From NCBI GenBank assembly GCA_947374705.1, contig CANCDA010000069.1:1-11842 (forward strand): a stretch of 11,842 bases of DNA, given 5' to 3'. How positions within the stretch are numbered: position 1 is the stretch's first letter; each line of letters starts with the position of its first letter. This DNA comes from Comamonadaceae bacterium. Lineage in GTDB: Bacteria > Pseudomonadota > Gammaproteobacteria > Burkholderiales > Burkholderiaceae_C. Below are positions 1 to 7,618 of this stretch, one piece after another. The position numbers and the translations under genes are program-made. Below the pieces are notes generated by a model. It made no database searches. It was not told the origin of the DNA and saw nothing but the letters and a program-made list of their open reading frames with translations.

Positions 1-720
<720 letters not shown>

Positions 721-734
721 TTGACTCCTTGCCT

Positions 735-812
735 GAGGGCGCAGGGCGGCGTTGCAAACGCTTGCCGTACCAAAGGTACTGTCAGCGCGTTTGCGCCTTG
801 CCCTGCACCCTC
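735..812. repeat. Long imperfect inverted repeat (hairpin) downstream of groEL
   Basis: The arms 735-761 and 787-812 are imperfect reverse complements: gagggYgcagggc at the outer end and gcaaacgc at the inner end pair, with a few mismatches and one bulge between. The centre holds a second perfect stem, gtacc (767-771) and ggtac (775-779), around aaa. The whole can fold into one hairpin of roughly 78 nt in the groEL 3' UTR, upstream of the terminator. It has no T-tract of its own, so it is more likely a dispersed extragenic palindrome or an mRNA-stabilising 3' structure than the terminator. Only one copy is visible in this window. Confidence 0.7.
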
Positions 813-851
813 ATGCTGCGTCGATTAGCGTTTGCTCTCTCGACAGAAAAC

Positions 852-888
852 AAAAACCCGCTGGGCTAGCGCCTTTGCGGGTTTTTTT
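852..888 (+). terminator. Rho-independent terminator of groEL
   Basis: The stem aaaaacccgc (852-861) pairs perfectly with gcgggttttt (877-886), and the T-run continues to 888. The 15-nt loop can pair further (ggc 864-866 with gcc 871-873). It lies about 130 nt after the groEL stop. The A-tract on the left arm would let it also act on leftward transcripts from the gene ending at 912. Confidence 0.85.
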
Positions 889-911
889 ATGGGTTGCTGA
901 TTAAGGGCTGA

Positions 912-1919
912 CTACCGACCCACCATCGCCAGCGCTTTGTCGTAGTAGCTCAGGTCCAAGAACTTCTCCGGCTCGGGGGCTTTGCCGCCCCACTGGCCTT
1001 GCATCTCGGCGCGCAGGGATAGCACGTTGCGAAAGCCTTCCATGCTGAAGCGGGCGTCGGTGGCCAGGCCAAAGCCGGGGGTCATCAAGGCTTCATAACT
1101 CTGGGTGGCGATGCTGGGGGCGAGTTTGAAACGGGTCTGTAGGAGGTTGATCATTTCTGCGCGGTTGGCCGGGTTCATGGCGTAGCGGGCGCCTTCTATA
1201 AAAGCGACGATGTAGCGTTGCAAAACGTCAGTGTTTTGGCTGGCCCAGCTTCGCATGACGAAGGCACCTTGGGCTTGGTACGGGCCTGCCAAATCGGTGG
1301 CTCGGCCCAGGCTTTTAAGTCCTTTCTCTTTCAAACTGAAAGAAAAAGGCGGATTCACCATACCGGCAGCCAGTTCGGGGTCAGTGGCCAGCGCATTGGA
1401 GCGCGACTGCACCCCACCCACGGCCTTGACTTTGTAGTCGCGTCCCTCTATCAAGCCCTTGTTTTTCAAAATTTTCTTGGCCACCAAGGCGTAAGCCGTA
1501 TCGGGCGCATCCACCGCCAGTAACTTGCCACGGATCTCGTCAAAGTTGCGAATCTCTGGGCGCACCATGAAATCATTCAAGCCCGAGTCACCTCCCATCA
1601 CAATCTTCACATCATGTTTGGCGACCTCAATCATCGCCACCGCGTTGTCCACGGCGGCGTGTGCGATCTCGAATTTACCGGCGGGCAAACCGGCACGCTG
1701 CTCCTCGGAATTGGGTGTGTTTTGCACCTCAATGACCAAACCTCGCTTCGTGAAAAATCCCTGCTCTATAGCGGCCAGCAAAGGCAGATTGCTGGAGCCC
1801 GGAAAGACGTTGACGCGCAGGGTGAGCGGTGTGGATGCCGTTGTGGCGCAACCCGGCAAGTTGATCACGGTGCTGGCTGCACCCAAGGCGAGGGCGGTAG
1901 AGAAGCTTCGTCGTTGCAT
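912..1919 (-). CDS. ABC-type substrate-binding lipoprotein, NMT1/SsuA-like
   Basis: Predicted periplasmic solute-binding protein of the NMT1/THI5/SsuA-like fold (335 aa), the class that feeds nitrate/sulfonate/taurine/aromatic-type ABC importers. The N-terminus MQRRSFSTALALGA has a twin-arginine-like start, a hydrophobic stretch and a lipobox-like LPGC with Cys24. Pro at the second lipobox position is unusual, so the lipoprotein call is likely but not certain. The mature part opens with the family pattern LRVNVFPGSSNLPLLAAIEQ (about residues 33-52) and GFFTKRGL, the usual first strand and helix of these proteins. The ATG at 1919 is preceded by an AAGGA Shine-Dalgarno (1929-1933, 9-nt spacing). 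No permease or ATPase gene lies in the window, so it is an orphan here. It is divergent from the amidohydrolase at 2058, which suggests a shared regulator or a related substrate. The substrate cannot be inferred. Confidence 0.8.
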   Translation of the reverse strand: MQRRSFSTALALGAASTVINLPGCATTASTPLTLRVNVFPGSSNLPLLAAIEQGFFTKRGLVIEVQNTPNSEEQRAGLPAGKFEIAHAAVDNAVAMIEVAKHDVKIVMGGDSGLNDFMVRPEIRNFDEIRGKLLAVDAPDTAYALVAKKILKNKGLIEGRDYKVKAVGGVQSRSNALATDPELAAGMVNPPFSFSLKEKGLKSLGRATDLAGPYQAQGAFVMRSWASQNTDVLQRYIVAFIEGARYAMNPANRAEMINLLQTRFKLAPSIATQSYEALMTPGFGLATDARFSMEGFRNVLSLRAEMQGQWGGKAPEPEKFLDLSYYDKALAMVGR

Positions 1920-1953
1920 GGTGGGCTGTCCTTGAGGGGTTGGAATAGGTGAA

Positions 1954-1981
1954 ATCTTATCGCTTGGGCTTATGGGGTTAA
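1954..1981 (-). promoter_or_regulatory. Candidate promoter for the substrate-binding protein gene
   Basis: Read on the minus strand: TTAACC (1976-1981), a 16-nt spacer, TAAGAT (1954-1959). Each box matches the sigma70 consensus at 4 of 6 positions. The -35 box lies within the palindrome at 1975-1984, so a bound repressor there would block it. This is weak evidence from motif shape alone. Confidence 0.35.
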
Positions 1982-1999
1982 CCCTCTCGCATCAGCCCA
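1965..1999. promoter_or_regulatory. Nested palindrome in the divergent intergenic region, possible operator
   Basis: The perfect 10-bp palindrome GGGTTAACCC (1975-1984) lies inside a wider pair of arms, TGGGCT (1965-1970) and AGCCCA (1994-1999). It sits in the 138-bp gap between two divergent genes, the usual place for a LysR-, GntR- or MarR-type operator. No regulator gene is in the window. The outer arms are not centred on the inner palindrome, so they may be a separate RNA or DNA structure. Confidence 0.4.
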
Positions 2000-2057
2000 T
2001 CAAAACCATTTAAATCAGACTCAGCTTTTCACCCACATTGAACATCAAGGACACCCC

Positions 2058-3173
2058 ATGAGCGACCGCAGAGAATTCATCAAAGACACCTCACGCAATC
2101 TGGCCGGCGTCGTTTTTTGCGCATGCGGTTTTTCGGGCACAGGCGCCCACGCGGCACATGACAGCAAAGCGACCAAGCCCCCACCGTTCATGTTCAATGG
2201 CAAGCGCGTCAAAACCATCGACACGCACTCACATTGCTACTTCCAAGAATCTCTGGATCTGATGGGCAAAGAGGCCGCCAGCGTGCTGCCACCCGTCAAA
2301 GGCGTGCCCGAGCATTTCTTGACCACCGCCGAGGTGCTTGCCACGCGCCTGCGCAGCATGGACGCCATGGGCATCGACATGGAGGTGCTCAGCGTCAACC
2401 CCTTTTGGTACCGCAAAGAGCGCGATGTGGCGGCCGAGATCGTGCGCATCAACAACGAGAAACTGGCCGAGCTCAGCGCCTCCAATCCCAAGCGGCTAGC
2501 GGCCTTTGCCTCGCTCTCGCTCCAGTTCCCTGACTTGGCGGTGCAGCAGCTTGAACACGCCATTAAAAAGCAAGGCCTGCGCGGCGCGGCCATTGGCGGC
2601 AGCGTGGTGGGTGAGGATTTTTCAGACCCCAAATTCCACCCCGTGTGGGCCAAGGCCGAGGAGTTGGGTGCAGTGCTCTTCATCCACCCGCAAAGCACCC
2701 CTGAGCTGGCCAAACGCTTCAAAGGCAATGGCTGGTTGTCCAACACCATCGGCAACCCGCTGGACACCACCATCGCCCTGCAACACCTGATTTTTGAAGG
2801 CACGCTGGACCGTTTCCCCAAGCTCAAGGTGCTGGCCGCGCATGGGGGCGGCTACCTGGGCTCTTACGCGCCGCGTTCAGACCACAGTTGCTTTGTCTCT
2901 CCCGCCAACTGCAACGCCGACATCGTATTGAAGAAAAAACCGACCGAATACCTGAACCAAATTTACTTTGACGCCCTGGTCTTCACGCCCGAGGCGCTGC
3001 GCCATCTGGTGGCGCAAGTCGGTGCCAGCCAAGTGATGCTGGGCACCGACCACCCCATCCCCTGGGAAGACCAACCGGTGCAGCATGTGCTCAACACCCC
3101 GAGTTTGACGAATGCACAACGTGCGGCCATTTTGGGGGGCAATGCAGCGAAGCTGCTGGGCATCACGCTTTAA
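2058..3173 (+). CDS. Tat-exported metal-dependent amidohydrolase (ACMSD-like family)
   Basis: Member of the amidohydrolase superfamily (TIM barrel, 371 aa), closest in pattern to the 2-amino-3-carboxymuconate-semialdehyde decarboxylase (ACMSD) branch, which hydrolyses or decarboxylates aromatic-derived carboxylates. Metal and catalytic residues can be assigned: the HxH pair at H57/H59 in IDTHSH, H210 in FIHPQ, H262 in AAHGGG, and D331 in GTDHP. Their spacing resembles ACMSD (H9, H11, H177, H228, D294). The N-terminus MSDRREFIKDTSRN matches the twin-arginine motif (RREFIK) and is followed by a short hydrophobic stretch and a Cys-rich AHA region, so periplasmic export of the folded metalloenzyme is likely. 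An AAGGA Shine-Dalgarno (2047-2051) sits 6 nt before the ATG. It is divergent from a binding-protein gene, and its stop overlaps the transaldolase stop. The substrate is unknown; a lactonase or other hydrolase is equally possible. Confidence 0.85.
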   Translation: MSDRREFIKDTSRNLAGVVFCACGFSGTGAHAAHDSKATKPPPFMFNGKRVKTIDTHSHCYFQESLDLMGKEAASVLPPVKGVPEHFLTTAEVLATRLRSMDAMGIDMEVLSVNPFWYRKERDVAAEIVRINNEKLAELSASNPKRLAAFASLSLQFPDLAVQQLEHAIKKQGLRGAAIGGSVVGEDFSDPKFHPVWAKAEELGAVLFIHPQSTPELAKRFKGNGWLSNTIGNPLDTTIALQHLIFEGTLDRFPKLKVLAAHGGGYLGSYAPRSDHSCFVSPANCNADIVLKKKPTEYLNQIYFDALVFTPEALRHLVAQVGASQVMLGTDHPIPWEDQPVQHVLNTPSLTNAQRAAILGGNAAKLLGITL

Positions 3174-4138
3174 GAGGCCGTCATCAGCGCTTCCAGCTTG
3201 ATGGTGTCCGCTACAAAAGCCCGGATACCCTCGGTCAGCTTGTCGCTGGCCATGGCGTCTTGGTTCAAGGCGTAGCGAAAACCCGCCTCGTCAAAGTTCA
3301 CGGCGGGCAAGTCCATGGATCGGGCCGCTTGCGCATCTAAAGCGCGGGTGAGTGGGGTTATCGAGTTGTCAGTCGCCTCTAACTGGGCCAGCAGGTCCGG
3401 CGCAATGGTCAGCAAATCGCACCCGGCCAAGGCGGTGATTTGCCCCACGTTGCGAAAGCTCGCGCCCATCACCTCGGTGGCAATGCCGAAGTGTTTGTAA
3501 TGGTTGTAGATCGCCCGCACCGACTGCACGCCCGGGTCATTGGCCCCCGCGTTGTCGGTCTCCACCCAGTTGGCCCCGGCAGACTTTTTGTGCCAGTCAT
3601 AAATTCGCCCCACAAAGGGCGAAATCAACTGCACCTTGGACTGTGCGCACACCACCGCTTGGCTGAACGAAAACAGCAGCGTGAGGTTGGTGTGGATGCC
3701 GCGCCGCTCCAGTTGCTTGGCCGCTGCCATGCCTTCCCAAGTGGCCGCAATTTTGATCAATACGCGGTCAATGTGAATGCCTTGCGCCTGGTACAGCTCG
3801 ATGATGCGCTCGGCCCGGGTTACGGTGGCCGAGGTGTCAAAGCTCAAGCGAGCGTCCACTTCGGTGGAGACACGCCCGGGAATCAAGGCCAAGATTTCGC
3901 AGCCAAAACGCACCAGCAAGCGGTCCATCACCTCGTCCAAAGCGCGTCCTCTGAATGCCGCTACCGCTTCTTTCATCAGCGGGGCGTAGTCGGCCTTTTG
4001 CACCGCCTTGAGGATGAGTGACGGGTTGGTGGTGGCGTCTTGCGGCTGGAACGCAGCCAACTGCTTGAAATCACCGGTGTCAGCAACCACGGTGGTGAAG
4101 GACTTGAGGGCTTGGAGTTGGTTCATGGGGGTGCTCAT
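3170..4138 (-). CDS. tal: Transaldolase (TalB type)
   Basis: Cytosolic enzyme of the non-oxidative pentose phosphate pathway. It moves a dihydroxyacetone unit from sedoheptulose 7-phosphate to glyceraldehyde 3-phosphate, giving erythrose 4-phosphate and fructose 6-phosphate. At 322 aa it matches the TalA/TalB subfamily (E. coli TalB 317 aa). The Schiff-base lysine is K129 in VLIKIAATWEG. D20 (in VADTGD) and E93 (in VSTEVDARLS) match TalB D17 and E96. The signatures DATTNPSLI, NLTLLFSFSQA, ISPFVGRI and MGASFRN are intact. The start at 4138 (MSTPMNQLQ) is chosen for length; the in-frame ATG at 4126 (MNQLQALKS) is a real alternative, and neither has a clear Shine-Dalgarno. Its TAA (3170-3172) lies inside the convergent amidohydrolase stop region, giving a 4-bp tail-to-tail overlap with no terminator between. 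Confidence 0.96.
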   Translation of the reverse strand: MSTPMNQLQALKSFTTVVADTGDFKQLAAFQPQDATTNPSLILKAVQKADYAPLMKEAVAAFRGRALDEVMDRLLVRFGCEILALIPGRVSTEVDARLSFDTSATVTRAERIIELYQAQGIHIDRVLIKIAATWEGMAAAKQLERRGIHTNLTLLFSFSQAVVCAQSKVQLISPFVGRIYDWHKKSAGANWVETDNAGANDPGVQSVRAIYNHYKHFGIATEVMGASFRNVGQITALAGCDLLTIAPDLLAQLEATDNSITPLTRALDAQAARSMDLPAVNFDEAGFRYALNQDAMASDKLTEGIRAFVADTIKLEALMTAS

Positions 4139-4158
4139 GGAATCATGCTTGGGCTTGA

Positions 4159-4164
4159 ATTATG
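4159..4164 (-). promoter_or_regulatory. Candidate -10 box for tal
   Basis: On the minus strand this reads CATAAT, 5 of 6 to consensus. It would place the transcript start near 4152, about 13 nt before the ATG at 4138. The matching -35 zone (about 4182-4187) is poor and lies in the left half of the AAAACC/GGTTTT inverted repeat. A short leader fits the missing Shine-Dalgarno. Confidence 0.35.
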
Positions 4165-4181
4165 GATCGGTGTTTACCCTT

Positions 4182-4196
4182 AAAACCATCGGTTTT
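4182..4196. promoter_or_regulatory. Inverted repeat AAAACC-atc-GGTTTT between tal and ompW
   Basis: Perfect 6-bp arms (4182-4187 and 4191-4196) with a 3-bp spacer lie between the two divergent genes. The left arm covers the expected -35 position of the tal promoter, and the ompW -35 box is 24 bp to the right. The short motif TGTTTAC also occurs on both sides (about 4171 and 4202). This fits an operator, but no binding protein can be named. Confidence 0.4.
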
Positions 4197-4220
4197 CACC
4201 TTGTTTACAACACAGATACA

Positions 4221-4249
4221 TTGACTCACAAAATGTGCCTTACTACACT
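4221..4249 (+). promoter_or_regulatory. Sigma70-type promoter of the ompW-like gene
   Basis: TTGACT (4221-4226, 5 of 6) and TACACT (4244-4249, 4 of 6) are separated by the ideal 17 nt. The predicted start is near 4256, giving a leader of about 66 nt before the ATG at 4323. This is one of the best promoter matches in the window. It also shows that upstream in-frame ATGs such as 4269 lie in the leader. Confidence 0.65.
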
Positions 4250-4322
4250 GAATTTCTAATACCTCAGCATGCTATTCAGCGACTGGCGTATTTGGATCAT
4301 CAACCCGTTGGAGAAAAATTTA

Positions 4323-5054
4323 ATGCGTTCTATCAAAAAATCCGTGCTGCTCAGTGCAGTGCTGTTGGCTGTTGCAGGTGGCGTTCACGCCCAAAAAGCG
4401 GGCGACGACATCATTAGCGCCGGTATTGTCAATGTCAACCCTAATTCCTCTCTGGGCACCTTGAGCACCACCGGCGGCTTCCCCGGTGTGGCAGCAGGTT
4501 TTGGTGTCACGACCACTGGCGCCAGTGCCAGCATCGCCAGCGTCAACACACTGACCATCGGTTGGCTGCGCATGATCACCGACAACATCGCCGCAGAAGT
4601 GAACATTGGCATCCCCCCCAAGATGACGGTGGATGTCACTACCCCCAGAGCCGCTGCGGTGTCGCACCCCGGTGCAGCAACCGCCACGTACATGGCACCC
4701 GCCGTGGTCGCCAAGTACCTTTTTAACAAGCCCGGCGAGCAGTGGCGTCCGTACCTTGGCTTGGGGGCAGCTTATGTCTCTTTCAGCAATGTCACCGCCA
4801 ACGTGTCCGACCCTTTGGTGAACAACCTGGCCGGCACATCCGCTTCATTGAGCTCTGTCTGGGCCCCGATTTACAACGCCGGTGTGATCTACAACATCAA
4901 CGACCGCTGGTCGGTTAACGCTTCGGTGTCCTACATCCCTGTGAGCACCACCGCCACCTTTGTCAGTTCGGCGGCCACGGGGGGTGCGACCACCACCGGC
5001 ACACTCAAGCTCGACACCATGGACTACGTCCTGCGCGTCGGCTACAAGTTCTGA
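4323..5054 (+). CDS. OmpW-family outer-membrane protein
   Basis: Predicted eight-stranded beta-barrel of the OmpW family, thought to form a narrow hydrophobic channel in the outer membrane. The frame opens at an upstream ATG (4269), but the ATG at 4323 is preferred. It has GGAGA (4310-4314) 8 nt upstream and begins a textbook signal peptide (MRSIKKS, then LLSAVLLAVAGG) with cleavage expected after VHA at residue 23. The 243-aa precursor fits the family. Features seen: AGIVNVNPNSSLG near the mature start, alternating hydrophobic strands, the conserved turn RPYLGLGAAYVSFSN, NINDRWSVNASVSYIPV, and a C-terminal VLRVGYKF ending in Phe, the BAM recognition signature. A good promoter precedes it and a terminator follows, so it is probably monocistronic. 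The family is often stress- or redox-regulated, but no clear FNR box was found here. Confidence 0.88.
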   Translation: MRSIKKSVLLSAVLLAVAGGVHAQKAGDDIISAGIVNVNPNSSLGTLSTTGGFPGVAAGFGVTTTGASASIASVNTLTIGWLRMITDNIAAEVNIGIPPKMTVDVTTPRAAAVSHPGAATATYMAPAVVAKYLFNKPGEQWRPYLGLGAAYVSFSNVTANVSDPLVNNLAGTSASLSSVWAPIYNAGVIYNINDRWSVNASVSYIPVSTTATFVSSAATGGATTTGTLKLDTMDYVLRVGYKF

Positions 5055-5068
5055 TCTGATTGACTTGC

Positions 5069-5082
5069 CGGGCGCAAGCCCG
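5069..5082. other. Small GCAA-loop hairpin before the terminator
   Basis: cgggc (5069-5073) and gcccg (5078-5082) close a gcaa tetraloop of the stable GNRA type on the plus strand. It lies between the ompW stop and the main terminator and may protect the mRNA 3' end. It has no T-tract. Confidence 0.5.
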
Positions 5083-5085
5083 CAA

Positions 5086-5115
5086 AAAAAGCCGTGCTTT
5101 TCAGCACGGCTTTTT
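5086..5115. terminator. Bidirectional rho-independent terminator between ompW and aspS
   Basis: gccgtgct (5091-5098) and agcacggc (5103-5110) form a perfect 8-bp stem around a 4-nt loop. An A-tract (5084-5090) lies on the left and a T-tract (5111-5115, continuing tctttg) on the right. It therefore terminates transcripts from both sides: ompW rightward and aspS leftward, whose stop codon is at 5123. Confidence 0.93.
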
Positions 5116-5122
5116 CTTTGTC

Positions 5123-6937
5123 TCAAACCGCTTTAACCGGCTCCACCGTGCGCAGCCGAATATGCAGCTCGCGCAGTTGCTTCTCGTCCACCGGGCTTGG
5201 CGCCTGCGTCAGCAAACACTGGGCGCGCTGGGTCTTGGGGAAGGCGATCACGTCGCGGATCGACTCGGCACCGGTCATCAGGGTGACGATGCGGTCCAGA
5301 CCGAAGGCCAAGCCACCGTGCGGGGGCGCGCCGTATTGCAGGGCGTCAAGCAGGAAGCCGAATTTTTGCTGCGCTTCTTCGGGCGTGATCTTGAGGGCAT
5401 CAAACACTTTTTGCTGTACGTCGGCGCGGTGGATACGCACCGAACCACCGCCCATTTCCCAACCGTTGAGCACCATGTCGTAGCCTTTGGAGATGCACTT
5501 CTCGGGCGCGGTGACCATCCAGTCTTCGTGGCCGTCTTTGGGGGCCGTGAAGGGGTGGTGGGTGGCGGTGTAGCGCTGGGCTTCGTCGTCGTACTCAAAC
5601 ATGGGGAAGTCCACCACCCACATCGGACGCCAGCCCGCCTCAAACAGACCGTTCTTTTTGCCGAACTCGCTCAGGCCGATTTTCAAGCGCAATGCACCAA
5701 TGGCGTCGTTGACAATTTTGGCTTTGTCCGCACCGAAGAAGATCAAGTCACCGTTTTGCGCACCGCTGCGCGAGAGCACTTCGGCCAGCGCTTTGTCGTG
5801 GATGTTTTTGACGATGGGGGATTGCAAACCGTCACGACCTTTGCTCAAGTCATTCACCCGAATGTAGGCCAAGCCTTTGGCACCGTAAATCTTGACGAAC
5901 TCGGTGTAAGCGTCGATCTCGCCCCGGCTGATGCCACCGCCCTCGACAGAGCCCCCCGGCACGCGCAGGGCCACCACGCGGCCACCTTTCATGTTGGCCG
6001 CACCAGAGAAGACTTTGAAGTCCACGTCGGTCATGACATCGGTCAGCTCAGTGAACGCCAGTTTGACGCGCAGATCGGGCTTGTCGGAGCCGTACTGGTG
6101 CATGGCGTCGGCGTAGCTCATCACCGGGAACTCGCCCAGATCAACGTTGATGGTTTTCTTGAAAACGCTGGTGATCATGCCCTGGAACATGTCGCGGATT
6201 TCTTCCTCGCTCAGGAACGAGGTTTCAATATCAATCTGGGTGAATTCGGGCTGGCGATCGGCGCGCAAGTCTTCGTCGCGGAAGCACTTGGTGATTTGGT
6301 AGTAGCGGTCATAACCGGCCACCATCAGCAACTGTTTGAACAACTGGGGCGACTGCGGCAGCGCGAAGAAATGACCATCATGCACGCGGCTGGGCACCAG
6401 GTAGTCACGCGCGCCTTCGGGCGTGCTCTTGGTGAGCATGGGGGTTTCAATGTCGATGAAGCCTTCTTCGTCCAGGAACTTACGCACCTCCATCGTCACC
6501 TTGTAGCGCAGCTTGAGGTTGTTTTGCATGTAGGGGCGGCGCAAGTCCAGCACCCGGTGTGTCAATCGTGTCGTCTCAGACAGGTTGTCGTCATCCAACT
6601 GGAACGGCGGCGTGACCGAGGGGTTGAGCACCGTCAGCTCATGGCACAGCAGCTCAATCTTGCCGCTCTTGAGGCCATCATTCACCGTGCCTTCGGGGCG
6701 GGCGCGCACCAGGCCTTTGACCTGGATACAGAACTCATTGCGCAGGCCTTCGGCGGCTTTGAACATGTCGGCGCGATCCGGGTCGCACACCACTTGCACA
6801 TAGCCTTCGCGGTCGCGCAGGTCCACAAAGATCACGCCGCCATGGTCGCGGCGGCGGTTGACCCAACCGCACAGAGTGACGGTTTGGCCCAGCAGGGCTT
6901 CGGTGACTAAACCGCAATAGTGGGAACGCATGGCCAT
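5123..6937 (-). CDS. aspS: Aspartyl-tRNA synthetase, probably non-discriminating (Asp/Asn)
   Basis: Class II synthetase that charges tRNA-Asp and, if non-discriminating, also tRNA-Asn with aspartate. It has 604 aa, the bacterial type with an N-terminal OB-fold anticodon domain and a GAD insertion in the catalytic core. Seen: OB-fold CGWVNRRRDHGGVIF (about 23-37); motif 2 FRDEDLRADRQPEF at 219-232 with R220; motif 3 GLAFGLDRIVTL with R549. At the two positions known to separate tRNA-Asp-specific from relaxed bacterial enzymes (Leu30 and Lys81 in E. coli; His and Gly in Pseudomonas), this protein has His32 and Gly83 (30 and 81 if the start is MRSHYC). The start at 6937 (MAMRSHYC) may really be the ATG at 6931; only a weak GAAAG precedes it. 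The gene is last in the fmdB-DUF502-aspS unit, 12 nt after DUF502. Confidence 0.97.
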   Translation of the reverse strand: MAMRSHYCGLVTEALLGQTVTLCGWVNRRRDHGGVIFVDLRDREGYVQVVCDPDRADMFKAAEGLRNEFCIQVKGLVRARPEGTVNDGLKSGKIELLCHELTVLNPSVTPPFQLDDDNLSETTRLTHRVLDLRRPYMQNNLKLRYKVTMEVRKFLDEEGFIDIETPMLTKSTPEGARDYLVPSRVHDGHFFALPQSPQLFKQLLMVAGYDRYYQITKCFRDEDLRADRQPEFTQIDIETSFLSEEEIRDMFQGMITSVFKKTINVDLGEFPVMSYADAMHQYGSDKPDLRVKLAFTELTDVMTDVDFKVFSGAANMKGGRVVALRVPGGSVEGGGISRGEIDAYTEFVKIYGAKGLAYIRVNDLSKGRDGLQSPIVKNIHDKALAEVLSRSGAQNGDLIFFGADKAKIVNDAIGALRLKIGLSEFGKKNGLFEAGWRPMWVVDFPMFEYDDEAQRYTATHHPFTAPKDGHEDWMVTAPEKCISKGYDMVLNGWEMGGGSVRIHRADVQQKVFDALKITPEEAQQKFGFLLDALQYGAPPHGGLAFGLDRIVTLMTGAESIRDVIAFPKTQRAQCLLTQAPSPVDEKQLRELHIRLRTVEPVKAV

Positions 6938-6949
6938 AACAAATTTCTT

Positions 6950-7618
6950 TCAGGGATTGGGGTGCGAGCCAGTCTCGGCTTGCTTGGGGAGATTGTGGGC
7001 TTGGGGCCCGCCGGGGACGATCACGCCCATGGAAATCACGTAGGCCAGAGCTTCGTCCACGCTCATCGCGAGTTCAATGCAGTCGCTTTTTTTGATCATC
7101 ACCAAGTAGCCGCCTGTGGGGTTGGGCGTGGTGGGGACATACACACTCAGATAGTCGCCCACCAGGTGACTCTTCAAGTCGCCGCTGGGTGTGCCGGTGA
7201 GGAACGCAATTGTCCACATGCCCTCATGCGGCCACTTGACCAGCAAAGCCTGATGAAAAGCGTTGCCTTTTTCAGAAAACAAGGTATCTGACACCTGCTT
7301 GACGCCGGAGTAAATCGAGCGCACCACCGGAATGCGGTTGAGCAGGCTGTGCCACCACGTCACCATTTTGTTGCCAATGAAGTTGGACGCCATCGCGCCA
7401 ATCACCAGCACCACCACCAAGGCAAAGATCACACCAAAACCGGGGATGTGCAGGCCCAGGAGCTGATCGGGGTGCCAGGACTTGGGCAAGATACGCAAGG
7501 TCTGGTCCAGCGTGGACACCACCCAATCCAGCACCCACAGGGTGATGATGAGCGGCACCAGCACCAACAGGCCCGAAAAGAGCCAGGTGCGCAATTTGGC
7601 CAAGGTTGAGGGCTTCAT
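6950..7618 (-). CDS. DUF502 family inner-membrane protein
   Basis: Conserved membrane protein of unknown function (222 aa). It has two predicted transmembrane helices near residues 12-34 (FSGLLVLVPLIITLWVLDWV) and 59-80 (GFGVIFALVVVLVIGAMAS). A soluble region follows, beginning with the family-typical RIPVVRSIYSGVKQ (95-108) and containing FLTGTPSGD and VYVPTTPNPTGG. Its ATG overlaps the fmdB-like stop as TGATG on the minus strand, and no good Shine-Dalgarno is visible, so translation is probably coupled. In many beta- and gammaproteobacteria this family lies beside aspS, as here. That conserved linkage may only reflect operon history. I do not assign a function. Confidence 0.9.
   Translation of the reverse strand: MKPSTLAKLRTWLFSGLLVLVPLIITLWVLDWVVSTLDQTLRILPKSWHPDQLLGLHIPGFGVIFALVVVLVIGAMASNFIGNKMVTWWHSLLNRIPVVRSIYSGVKQVSDTLFSEKGNAFHQALLVKWPHEGMWTIAFLTGTPSGDLKSHLVGDYLSVYVPTTPNPTGGYLVMIKKSDCIELAMSVDEALAYVISMGVIVPGGPQAHNLPKQAETGSHPNP

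Noticed and set aside
4291..4304. Possible FNR-like box (TTGGATCATCAA) before the ompW-like gene
   Set aside because: The half-site spacing is two bases short of the FNR pattern, and it lies downstream of the predicted transcript start.
4269..4322. ATG at 4269 as the start of the OmpW-like protein
   Set aside because: It would place 18 non-signal residues before a perfect signal peptide. The ATG at 4323 has a GGAGA site and correct spacing.
5060..6910. 616-codon open frame on the plus strand opposite aspS
   Set aside because: It lies almost entirely antisense to a clear aspS. Its His/Gly/Val-rich product matches no family and is what a high-GC codon bias produces on the opposite strand. It also begins inside the shared terminator region.
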